This document shows, one piece after another, positions 34,738 to 42,174 of a stretch of 64,000 nt of DNA; position 1 is the stretch's first letter; the number at the start of each line of letters is the position of its first letter. The position numbers and the translations under genes are program-made. The notes under the pieces were generated by a model that was not told the origin of the DNA, made no database searches, and worked only from the letters and a program-made list of their open reading frames with translations. This DNA comes from Paractinoplanes bogorensis (GTDB lineage Bacteria > Actinomycetota > Actinomycetes > Mycobacteriales > Micromonosporaceae): NCBI RefSeq assembly GCF_018829635.1, contig NZ_JAHKKG010000016.1:1-64000 (forward strand), given 5' to 3'.

Positions 34738-35343
34738 GTGCCAACAAGGCGGATAGGCATCATGGGTGGGACGTTCGACCCCATCCATCACGGTCACCTG
34801 GTGGCCGCCAGCGAGGTGCAGGCGCGCTTCGACCTGGACGAGGTCGTCTTCGTGCCGACCGGTCAGCCGTACGAGAAGGGCCGGGTCTCGCCGGCCGAGG
34901 ACCGTTACCTGATGACGGTCATCGCGACGGCCTCCAACCCGCGCTTCCACGTCAGCCGGGCCGACATCGACCGCGACGGCCCCACCTACACCATCGACAC
35001 CCTGCGTGACATGCGGGCGGTCTTCGGCGCCGACGCCGCGCTCTTCTTCATCACCGGCGCGGACGCGCTCAACCGCATCCTGAGCTGGAAGGACGCGCTC
35101 GAGATGCTGGCCGCGGCACACTTCGTGGGCGTGACCCGGCCCGGGTTCGAGCTCACCTCCGACCACCTGCCGGAAGACAGCGTCACGCTGGTCGAGGTGC
35201 CGGCCATGGCGATCTCCTCGACGGCCTGCCGCGACCGCGTGGCGGCCGGTCAGCCCGTGTGGTATCTGGTGCCCGACGGTGTCGTGCAATACATCGCGAA
35301 GCGGGGCCTCTATCGGGGGTCGGGAAATGTCCCACCTGTGTGA
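34738..35343 (+). CDS. nadD: nicotinate-nucleotide adenylyltransferase
   Basis: Adenylates nicotinate mononucleotide in NAD synthesis, 201 residues from GTG 34738. The nucleotidyltransferase motif GGTFDPIHHGH (10-20) and the C-terminal ISSTACR (ISSTxxR) motif are intact. A TTG at 34720 or the ATG inside GIMGGTFD are alternative starts. nadD followed by rsfS is the common order in actinobacteria (as in mycobacteria). Confidence 0.96.
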   Translation: MPTRRIGIMGGTFDPIHHGHLVAASEVQARFDLDEVVFVPTGQPYEKGRVSPAEDRYLMTVIATASNPRFHVSRADIDRDGPTYTIDTLRDMRAVFGADAALFFITGADALNRILSWKDALEMLAAAHFVGVTRPGFELTSDHLPEDSVTLVEVPAMAISSTACRDRVAAGQPVWYLVPDGVVQYIAKRGLYRGSGNVPPV

Positions 35344-35381
35344 GAGGCTTGATGCACCAACCCTCCAACGAGAGGCCACTC

Positions 35382-35771
35382 TTGCCCGTCAGCGAACGCG
35401 CGCTTGAACTGGCGATGACGGCCGCACAGGCCGCCGCCGACAAGAAAGCGCAAGACATCGTCGTGATCGATGTCGGAGACCAGCTCTACATCACCGACGC
35501 CTTCGTGATCGCCTCCGCGTCCAACGAGCGCCAGGTTTCCTCGATCGTCGACGCCATCGAGGAAGCACTGCTCAACCTGCCGGAAAAGGCGAAGCCTGTG
35601 CGCCGTGAGGGCGAGCGTCAGGGCCGGTGGGTGCTGCTCGACTACGTCGACATCGTCGTCCACATCCAGCACGCCGAGGAGCGCGAGTTCTACGCCCTCG
35701 ACAAGCTGTGGAAAGACTGCCCGACCATCCCGTTCGTCGACCGTGACATGGTCGAGGCCGACGCGTCGTGA
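35382..35771 (+). CDS. rsfS: ribosome silencing factor RsfS
   Basis: Iojap/RsfS protein that binds L14 on the large subunit and blocks subunit joining under nutrient limitation. From TTG 35382 (GAGAGG upstream) it has 129 residues, beginning MPVSERALELAM. The family blocks DIVVIDVGDQLYITDAFVIA and GRWVLLDYVDIVVHI are present. An ATG at 35352 would add ten residues. Its stop overlaps the GTG start of the phosphatase gene (GTGA). Confidence 0.95.
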   Translation: MPVSERALELAMTAAQAAADKKAQDIVVIDVGDQLYITDAFVIASASNERQVSSIVDAIEEALLNLPEKAKPVRREGERQGRWVLLDYVDIVVHIQHAEEREFYALDKLWKDCPTIPFVDRDMVEADAS

Positions 35772-36403
35772 GCCTCAGCCGACTCATCGTCTGGCGGCAC
35801 GGCAACACCGACTGGAACGCGTCCAACCGCGTCCAGGGGCAGACCGACGTCGCGCTCAACGCGCTCGGCCGTCAGCAGGCCGTCGACGCCGCCGAGATCC
35901 TGGTCAAGCTGAAACCCGACGCGCTGGTGTCGAGCGACCTCAAGCGGGCGTCCGACACCGCGGCCGCGCTGGGCGCGCTGACCGGGCTGTCGATCGGCTA
36001 CGACAAGCGGCTGCGCGAGCGCTACTTCGGTGCCTGGCAGGGCCTCACCATGCCCGAGGTCGCCCAGCTGCACCCCGACCAGCACGCCCGCTGGACCGCC
36101 GGGCAAGAGGTCGGCGGCGACGTCGAAACCCTCGACGAGCTGGGCCAACGGGTCGCCGACGCGCTGCGTGACGCGGCCGCACTGGCGCCCGCCGGGGGCA
36201 CGGTCGTGGTCGCGACGCACGGGGCCGCCGCCCGGCAGGGCATCGGTCACCTGCTCGGCTGGCCGCTCGAGCAGCTGCGCACGCTGCGCGCCCTGCAGAA
36301 CTGCCACTGGGTCGAGCTGACCCGCGACGACAAGCGGGGCTGGCAGGTCGCGGCCTACAACGTCGGGCCGTTCAGCGACCGGCCGGTGCCGCCCCCCGTC
36401 TGA
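35768..36403 (+). CDS. gpgP: histidine phosphatase, likely glucosyl-3-phosphoglycerate phosphatase
   Basis: A 211-residue histidine phosphatase with the phospho-accepting RHG motif (VWRHGNTDWN, residues 8-17), the LRERYFGAWQGL block and the second histidine in VVVATHGAAARQG. In mycobacteria the gene in this position, right after rsfS, encodes the glucosyl-3-phosphoglycerate phosphatase of methylglucose lipopolysaccharide synthesis. The name rests on that synteny plus family, not on specificity residues; it could be another phosphatase of the family. GTG start coupled to rsfS. Confidence 0.75.
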   Translation: MSLSRLIVWRHGNTDWNASNRVQGQTDVALNALGRQQAVDAAEILVKLKPDALVSSDLKRASDTAAALGALTGLSIGYDKRLRERYFGAWQGLTMPEVAQLHPDQHARWTAGQEVGGDVETLDELGQRVADALRDAAALAPAGGTVVVATHGAAARQGIGHLLGWPLEQLRTLRALQNCHWVELTRDDKRGWQVAAYNVGPFSDRPVPPPV

Positions 36404-36451
36404 TCGGCCTGACGAGGGAACCGTCGATGATCCGGTAGCGTCCAAGCCATC

Positions 36452-36868
36452 ATGGTGACTCGTACCGTTCCCGCCGTTCTGCTCCTTCTGCTGGTCACGG
36501 CCGGCTGTGCCAACAACGCGTCCGACACCGGGGCCGCCTCGGCGCCCGCGCCCTCCGCCTCGGCGTCCGACGTGGTCGACCTGCCCGTGCCGTCGGCCAA
36601 GACCAGCGGCCCGGCCGGTGAGCCGACCGGCCGGCCCAACGCCGGCGGCCAGACCATCACCGGCACGGTGACCGCCGGGGTCGAACCCAACTGCCTCGTC
36701 CTCACCGACGGCACCGGCTCCCACCTGCTGATCTTCGACGACGCGGCGATGCGGGCCGACGCGGTCGTGGGCAGCACGGTCACCGTCTCGGGTCAGTCCC
36801 AGCCGGGCATGATGTCGACCTGCCAGCAGGGCGTGCCGTTCGTGGTGGTGTCGGTCAAGAAGGGGTGA
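36452..36868 (+). CDS. small lipoprotein, function unknown
   Basis: A 138-residue lipoprotein precursor with a hydrophobic signal and the lipobox VTAGC (about residues 15-19). A Ser/Pro/Ala-rich linker follows (to about residue 65), then a compact beta-rich domain of ~70 residues (ITGTVTAGVEPNCLVL ... VVGSTVTVSG). The domain has two cysteines and looks like a small OB-type barrel; this is inference from the strand pattern. It lies between gpgP and degV. Confidence 0.75.
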   Translation: MVTRTVPAVLLLLLVTAGCANNASDTGAASAPAPSASASDVVDLPVPSAKTSGPAGEPTGRPNAGGQTITGTVTAGVEPNCLVLTDGTGSHLLIFDDAAMRADAVVGSTVTVSGQSQPGMMSTCQQGVPFVVVSVKKG

Positions 36869-36910
36869 CCCCCGCGCTCACCTGGGCTTCTGATCGGCTA
36901 CCGTGCCCGC

Positions 36911-37759
36911 ATGCCCGTCGCGGTCGTCACCGACTCCACCGCGTACCTGCCCGCCGAACTCCGCGGCTCGTATGAGCTGACCGTCGTGCCCCTCACGGTG
37001 ATCATCAACGGCGCCGACGGGCTCGAAGGCATCGAGATCCAGCCGGCCGAAGTGGCTCGGGCCCTGGGCGAACGCCGGGCCGCGGTGAGCACCTCGCGGC
37101 CGGCCCCGGCCCAGTTCGCGGCGGCCTATCGCGAACTGCTCGACGGCGGCGCCGACGGCATCGTCTCGGTCCATCTCTCGTCCCGGCTCTCCGGCACCCA
37201 CGAGGCGGCCGAGCTGGCCGCGGCCGAGTTCGGGTCGCGGGTCGAGGTGGTCGACAGCCACACGACGGGGATGGGGCTCGGGTTCGCCGCCCTGGCCGCG
37301 TCCGCCGCGGCCCGTCAAGGTCAAGACCTGGTTTCCGTACGCCGGGAAGCCGTCGAGAACGCGGAGCGGGTGAGCACGCTCTTCTACGTCGACACGCTCG
37401 AGTTCTTGCGGCGGGGCGGGCGGATCGGGGCGGCGTCGGCGCTGCTCGGCACGGCCCTGTCGGTCAAGCCGATCCTGCACGTGGTCGACGGGGCGATCGT
37501 GGTCAAAGATCGGGTCCGTACGGCCGGGCGGGCGCTCGCCAAGCTGGTCGATCTGGCCGTGGAAGCCTCCGGCGAGGGTGCTGTCGACATTGCCGTGCAC
37601 CATCTGCAGGCCCCGGACCGGGCGGCCGCCCTGGCCGATCAGGTGATCATGCGGCTGGGGGACCGGCTGCGGGACTGCTACATCACCGAGATCGGGGCGG
37701 TCGTCGCGGCGCACGTGGGGCCGGGCGTGGCCGGGATCGTCGTGCACCGGCGCGCCTAA
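36911..37759 (+). CDS. degV: DegV family fatty-acid-binding protein
   Basis: DegV/FakB-type protein of 282 residues that binds a fatty acid between two domains and, in Firmicutes, presents it to a FakA kinase. The opening VAVVTDSTAYLP, the central SRLSGTHEAAELAA and HTTGMGLGF blocks and the RRGGRIGAASALLG segment are diagnostic. The ATG at 36911 is chosen. No kinase partner is in the window. The stop overlaps the stop of the convergent next gene by 4 bp. Confidence 0.93.
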   Translation: MPVAVVTDSTAYLPAELRGSYELTVVPLTVIINGADGLEGIEIQPAEVARALGERRAAVSTSRPAPAQFAAAYRELLDGGADGIVSVHLSSRLSGTHEAAELAAAEFGSRVEVVDSHTTGMGLGFAALAASAAARQGQDLVSVRREAVENAERVSTLFYVDTLEFLRRGGRIGAASALLGTALSVKPILHVVDGAIVVKDRVRTAGRALAKLVDLAVEASGEGAVDIAVHHLQAPDRAAALADQVIMRLGDRLRDCYITEIGAVVAAHVGPGVAGIVVHRRA

Positions 37760-38787
37760 GCCTTTTTGTAACGGACCGGGTCGGGGCCTTCGGCGGGGAT
37801 CAGGCTCGGGGCGAGCTCGGGCCAGGGGAGCGTACGGTCGCCGATCTGCACCTCGTCGGCCCGCGGGAGCAGGGATTTCTCGTCCCAGACGGCCCGGGTG
37901 CGCCAGCCCGTGTCGTCGTCGCCGACCAGTTCGATCCCGGCCGTCGGCTCGGTGAGGTGGGCGGCCTGGCGGGTGTACTCCTGGACGGCCAGGATGCGCT
38001 CGGCGCGCTGGACGGCGTGGTGCAACGGATTGCCGGGTCCGGCTGTGAGATGCACCGTGCACCCCTGGTCGTCGCTGACGTACGCCATCGGGGTGATCGG
38101 GCGGGGCGACCGGGCGTAGAGCTCCTCGGCCTGGGCGAACAGGGCCGGGAGATGCGGGCTGCCGGCCGAGGTGATCAGCAGGGTGCCGCGCTCCGGGGCG
38201 AACGCGACCGGTGAGCCGCCGACCTGCGGGTCGAGTCGTTCCAGCCAGTGCTCGAGGAGCAGGTGCGAGACCCAGTAGGCGTCGCCGTCGTCGACGAAGC
38301 GGATGACCTCGGTCGGGGTGCCGTGCAGGGTGACGGCCTCGAGGTTGGCGCGGGCGGCGGCGAAAACCTCGTGGGGGCGTACGGACCAGGAACGCAGTTG
38401 ATCTTCGGTCACGTAGGTCATCGCCTCGGGATGGTCGATGACGACGTATTCGTACAGGTAGGGCATCGCTGGCCGGCGCAGCGAGTTGCCCGGGGTGGTG
38501 CCGCGCAGCACCGGGCGCAGCAGAGGTTGCGCGATCGGCCAGGTCGCCGGGACCGGATCGGGGGTGAGGCCGGCGACGTACGCATGGATGCGCTTCCGCC
38601 GACCCTTCCGGGGTTGCGTCAGCAGCGGCGTGAGCTCCAGGAACTCCGGTTCGATCTGGACATTTGTGGTGTATCGGACCTGAAAGGTGCGGGCGTCGTA
38701 GCGGACCGTCTCGAAACCGGCCCGGCGCAGGTCGCGCATCACCTGGGCGGCCAGCCTGGCCCGGGCGTAGCGTCGCAGCAGGCCCAC
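37756..38787 (-). CDS. YtpQ/DUF1444-like protein
   Basis: Read from GTG 38787 this gives 343 residues (MGLLRRYARARLAAQVM). The middle and C-terminal pattern resembles DUF1444 (YtpQ): a VTEDQLRSWSVRPHEVFAAA helix, ANLEAVTLHG, a DDGDAYWVSHLLLEHWLERL segment, a strand with a self-like ALITSAG element and an LYARSPRPITPMAYV end. I make this call from the order of elements rather than strong identity. It is 16 bp downstream of the methyltransferase gene on the same strand, so they form an operon. The function is unknown. The frame is open to 39084, but that part overlaps the methyltransferase. Confidence 0.7.
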   Translation of the reverse strand: MGLLRRYARARLAAQVMRDLRRAGFETVRYDARTFQVRYTTNVQIEPEFLELTPLLTQPRKGRRKRIHAYVAGLTPDPVPATWPIAQPLLRPVLRGTTPGNSLRRPAMPYLYEYVVIDHPEAMTYVTEDQLRSWSVRPHEVFAAARANLEAVTLHGTPTEVIRFVDDGDAYWVSHLLLEHWLERLDPQVGGSPVAFAPERGTLLITSAGSPHLPALFAQAEELYARSPRPITPMAYVSDDQGCTVHLTAGPGNPLHHAVQRAERILAVQEYTRQAAHLTEPTAGIELVGDDDTGWRTRAVWDEKSLLPRADEVQIGDRTLPWPELAPSLIPAEGPDPVRYKKA

Positions 38788-38803
38788 CCCGTACGCCTCT
38801 TCC

Positions 38804-39571
38804 TCAGCTCTTCCGGACCGTCGCCCGGACCACTCGCGCATCGAGATCTTCGTCGTAGATGACCTCAGCGTCCAGACCCGACCGGGCGGTCGCGGCGATC
38901 GCCTCTCCGGCCTGCGCCTCGGTGATCTCGGAGAGCAGGATGCCGCCCTTTGCCAGCCAGGTGGGAGCGCTCCCGGCGACCCGGCGAAAGATATCAAGAC
39001 CGTCGGGGCCGCCGTCGAGGGCCATGCGGGGTTCGTGGTCGCGGGCCTCGGCCGGCAGGAACGGGATGTGGTCGGTGGCGACATAGGGAACGTTGGCGAT
39101 CAGGACGTCGACCCGGTTTTGGAGCGTGCTCGGGAGAGCGTCGTAGAGGTCACCGGTGTGCACGTCGGCGATGCCGTTGTCGCGGGCGCAGGCGGTGGCC
39201 ACCGGGTCCAGGTCGGCGGCGTGCAGTTCGATGCCCGGACGCCGGTGGCGGACGGCCAGGCCGAGCGCGCCCGAACCGCAACAGAGGTCGACCAGAACCT
39301 TCGGGTCGTGCTCGGCGGCGACCCGGACGAGCAGCTCGCTGCGCACCCGGGGGACGAAGACGCCGGGCCGCAGCCGGACGCGGACACCGGCGAAATCGGC
39401 GTGCCCGACGACCTGCTCGAGGGGCTCGCCGCCCGCCCGGCGCTCGACCATGCGATCCCGGTGCTCAGCGTCTGTCGCGGTGGCTTCGATGATCGCCGCC
39501 TCGTCTTCGGCGAAGACACAGCCAGCCGCACGCAGACGCTCCACGACGGTGGCGCTTGCACACGCCGGCAT
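38804..39571 (-). CDS. PrmC-related protein-(glutamine-N5) methyltransferase, unknown target
   Basis: SAM-dependent methyltransferase of 255 residues from ATG 39571. Motif I is VLVDLCCGSGALGLA, and the catalytic NPPY tetrad of PrmC reads NVPY (LIANVPYVATDHIPF). This NVPYV form marks the PrmC-related group (TIGR03704 type) whose substrate is not known, as opposed to the release-factor enzyme. The N-terminal helical part (GEPLEQVVGHADFAG) is as in PrmC. A longer reading to 39766 is not needed. It is divergent from comEA. Confidence 0.88.
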   Translation of the reverse strand: MPACASATVVERLRAAGCVFAEDEAAIIEATATDAEHRDRMVERRAGGEPLEQVVGHADFAGVRVRLRPGVFVPRVRSELLVRVAAEHDPKVLVDLCCGSGALGLAVRHRRPGIELHAADLDPVATACARDNGIADVHTGDLYDALPSTLQNRVDVLIANVPYVATDHIPFLPAEARDHEPRMALDGGPDGLDIFRRVAGSAPTWLAKGGILLSEITEAQAGEAIAATARSGLDAEVIYDEDLDARVVRATVRKS

Positions 39572-39650
39572 GATCGCCGGGTTATCCACAATGCACCTCT
39601 GTCCACAGGGCTCGGAACTCGTCGGCGCGGAAACGCCTAGCTTCGTCGGC

Positions 39651-42011
39651 GTGCGAGAGCGGAAATCCACCGACGACGCCGCGGCGCAGAGGCTGCGGTC
39701 GGTGCTGGCAGGTTCGGTACGCGACCTGCCGGCATCGGCCGCTCCGCGCCCTGACCCATCCTTCACCTACCCGGCTGCTTCCGCTGCCCCCGGCCCGGCC
39801 TCCTACGCCTCCGGGCCGGTTGGGCCGTCGGCCTCCTACACCGCTGGGCCGTCCTCGGCCTCCTACTCCGCTGGGCCGTCCTCCGCCTCCTACGCCGCTG
39901 GGCCGTCCTCGGCCTCCTATGCCTCGGGGCTGGCCGGGCTGGCTGAGGTGGGTGACCCGTTGGAGTGGTCCGACATCATTCCGGGCTGGCCCGACGACGT
40001 GGACCTGGAGGCGGCGCCCAGCGCCGGGTTTCACCCACCCGAGGTGGTTGCGGCTTCCAGTCCTCCGGCTGGCCGCTCGTCGGCGGCCGCGGATCCTTAT
40101 CGGCCGGGCACCCCGTGGGCCACGCCGCCGGCTGCGAGACCTACGCCGGACCCGGCTCTGACCGACGTGTCGGGCATCGAGCCGAGCGCCCCGTCTGCGT
40201 CGGTCGCGTCCGGCGCCCCGAGGCGGGCAGCTGCGCTGCTCGCGGATCGTGCGTCGGGTGTGGCGTCGGGCGTTGTCGCCGCGCCGGACTTAAGTGCTGC
40301 GTTGCTCGCGGATCGTGGGCCGGGCGTTGTCGCCGCGCCGGACTTGAGTGCTGCGCCGCTCGCAGACCGTGCGTCGGGCGTTGTCGCCGCGCCGGACTTG
40401 AGTGCTGCGCTGCTCGCGGATCGTGGGCCGGGTGTGAGCGCGGCGCCGACCGTTGCCACCGTGTCCGGCGTAGGTGCTGGGCCGTTCGCGGATCGTGGGC
40501 CGGGTGTGAGCGGCGCGCCGACCATTACTACCGCACTGGGTGCTCCTGCTTTGCCTACTGTCACGACCTTGCCGCAGGCTTCGGTTCCGCTGGGTGCGCT
40601 TGATCGGTCCGCTGCCACCACCCGGGCGGCTTCCGTCCCGCGTCCGGCGGGAGTGCCTCCGCGCTCGACGGGAGTGCCTCCGCGTCCGACGGGAGTGCCT
40701 CCGCGCTCGACGGGAGCGCCCCCGCGTCCGACGGGAGCGCCTCCGCGCTCGACGGGAGCGCCTCCGCGCCCTACGGGAGAGCAGGTCGGGTCATTTCCGT
40801 CTGCAGCCCTGGCTGGGGCAGGGCCGCAGGTGGTGTCGCAGTCTTCGGCGGCCGCCCTGAGGGCCGCTACCGGGGCACATCCCGTCACCGATCTTCGGAG
40901 CTCGCACCTCGCCGACGTGTTGCCGGCCGCCGAGCCGTTTCCGTCGGAGGCCGGGGTGTTGCCTGCGGGTGAGCCGTTTCCGTTGGAGGCCGGGGTGTTG
41001 CCTGCGGGTGAGCCGTTTTCGTCGGGGGCCGGGGTGACGCGCGCGGCCGAGTCATTTCCGCGGGGGAGCGATGTGATGCCTGAGGGTGATTCGTTTCGGT
41101 CGGCGGCTGACGGTGTCCGGGCCGCCGTGCCCGGTCAGCGGCCGGTGCCGTCGACTGTGTTGCCTGGTCAGCGGCCCTTGCCGCCGCCGGGGTGGGTGTT
41201 GCCGGACGCGACCGATCGGTTTACTGAGCCGCCCTCGGAGAGTTACGTGTTCGATCCGGACCACGATCGGTTCTCGGCCACCTCGTCGAGTCTGCCTGAG
41301 CCGGAGGAGCAGCTCAGTTCGGCCGGGGCGTTCGGTGGGGCGGATGACGGTGGGCGGCGGTTCGGGATGGGGGCGTTCGACCCGGGGCGGCGCGGAGTTC
41401 GCGCGCTGGCTGCGGTGGCGGCTGTCGTCATTGTGATCGCGGCCGTGCTCGCCTGGCGGGCCCGGCCCCAGGTCGACGCGGTGGCGCCGGGGCCGCTGGA
41501 TGCGATCGAGACGACCAGCAGTGCCGACGGCGACGCGCCGGTGAGCGTTCGTGGTTCGGCGTCCGCGGCCAGTGAGGTGGTGGTCGCGGTCGGGGGCAAG
41601 GTGCGCAAGCCGGGACTGGTGCGCCTGGCCCCGGGTGCTCGGGTGGCCGACGCGCTCACCGCGGCCGGGGGCGCCGAACCGGGGGTGGACGTCGCCGTGC
41701 TCAACCTCGCCCGCAAGGTGGTCGACGGCGAACTCATCATGGTCGGGGTCACTCCGCCACCGGGCGTGGTGCTCCCGACCGGTCCGGCCGCGCCCGCGGG
41801 TGGAGCACCCGGTGCCGGTGGACTGGTCAACCTCAACACCGCCACGCTCGCCGACCTGGACGGCCTGCCCGGCGTGGGACCGGTGCTGGCCCAGCGCATC
41901 CTCGACGCCCGCGACGCCCAAGGCGGCTTCAAGGCCGTCACCGACCTGCGCAAGGTCGACGGCATCGGCGACGCGCGCTACGAGCAACTCAAAGACCTGG
42001 TCACCGTATGA
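39651..42011 (+). CDS. comEA: ComEA family DNA-binding protein with very long repetitive N-terminus
   Basis: From GTG 39651 the protein is 786 residues, several times longer than a usual ComEA. A transmembrane helix lies late (about residues 585-605, ALAAVAAVVIVIAAVLAW). It is followed by an SLBB domain (VVAVGGKVRKPGLVRLAPGA) and two helix-hairpin-helix motifs (NLNTATLADLDGLPGVGPVL, KVDGIGDARYEQL) that bind double-stranded DNA at the outer face. The first ~580 residues are disordered and built largely of four separate families of in-frame tandem repeats. It is followed by comEC, so DNA uptake is the expected role, though competence is rarely shown in actinobacteria. Confidence 0.88.
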   Translation: MRERKSTDDAAAQRLRSVLAGSVRDLPASAAPRPDPSFTYPAASAAPGPASYASGPVGPSASYTAGPSSASYSAGPSSASYAAGPSSASYASGLAGLAEVGDPLEWSDIIPGWPDDVDLEAAPSAGFHPPEVVAASSPPAGRSSAAADPYRPGTPWATPPAARPTPDPALTDVSGIEPSAPSASVASGAPRRAAALLADRASGVASGVVAAPDLSAALLADRGPGVVAAPDLSAAPLADRASGVVAAPDLSAALLADRGPGVSAAPTVATVSGVGAGPFADRGPGVSGAPTITTALGAPALPTVTTLPQASVPLGALDRSAATTRAASVPRPAGVPPRSTGVPPRPTGVPPRSTGAPPRPTGAPPRSTGAPPRPTGEQVGSFPSAALAGAGPQVVSQSSAAALRAATGAHPVTDLRSSHLADVLPAAEPFPSEAGVLPAGEPFPLEAGVLPAGEPFSSGAGVTRAAESFPRGSDVMPEGDSFRSAADGVRAAVPGQRPVPSTVLPGQRPLPPPGWVLPDATDRFTEPPSESYVFDPDHDRFSATSSSLPEPEEQLSSAGAFGGADDGGRRFGMGAFDPGRRGVRALAAVAAVVIVIAAVLAWRARPQVDAVAPGPLDAIETTSSADGDAPVSVRGSASAASEVVVAVGGKVRKPGLVRLAPGARVADALTAAGGAEPGVDVAVLNLARKVVDGELIMVGVTPPPGVVLPTGPAAPAGGAPGAGGLVNLNTATLADLDGLPGVGPVLAQRILDARDAQGGFKAVTDLRKVDGIGDARYEQLKDLVTV
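39793..39930 (+). repeat. 27-bp tandem repeats in comEA
   Basis: About five copies of a 27-bp unit encode the nonapeptide GPSSASYxA, so a tyrosine recurs every nine residues. Neighbouring copies differ at only a few bases. Confidence 0.85.
40236..40525 (+). repeat. 54-bp tandem repeats in comEA
   Basis: Four to five copies of a 54-bp unit encode LLADRGPGVVAAPDLSAA and variants. The last copies are degenerate. The unit length is a multiple of three, so the frame is kept. Confidence 0.85.
40645..40790 (+). repeat. 18-bp tandem repeats in comEA
   Basis: About eight copies of an 18-bp unit alternate between two versions that encode PPRSTG and PPRPTG. Confidence 0.85.
40918..41060 (+). repeat. 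39-bp tandem repeats in comEA
   Basis: Three to four copies of a 39-bp unit encode AGVLPAGEPFPLE and variants, degenerating toward the 3' side. Confidence 0.75.
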
Positions 42012-42174
42012 GAGCCCAGCTTGGCCGCCGGTCGGCGTGCTGGAAGCGCCGTGCGGACCTGCTCAGACATCGTGCGCCGCGGGCGGATGTCACCGGCGAC
42101 GATCGCTGGTCGACGAACCGGGCATCGAGGGGTGCGGGGGCCCGTTCAGCCCCCGGGAGGAGCGAGCAACCGTC

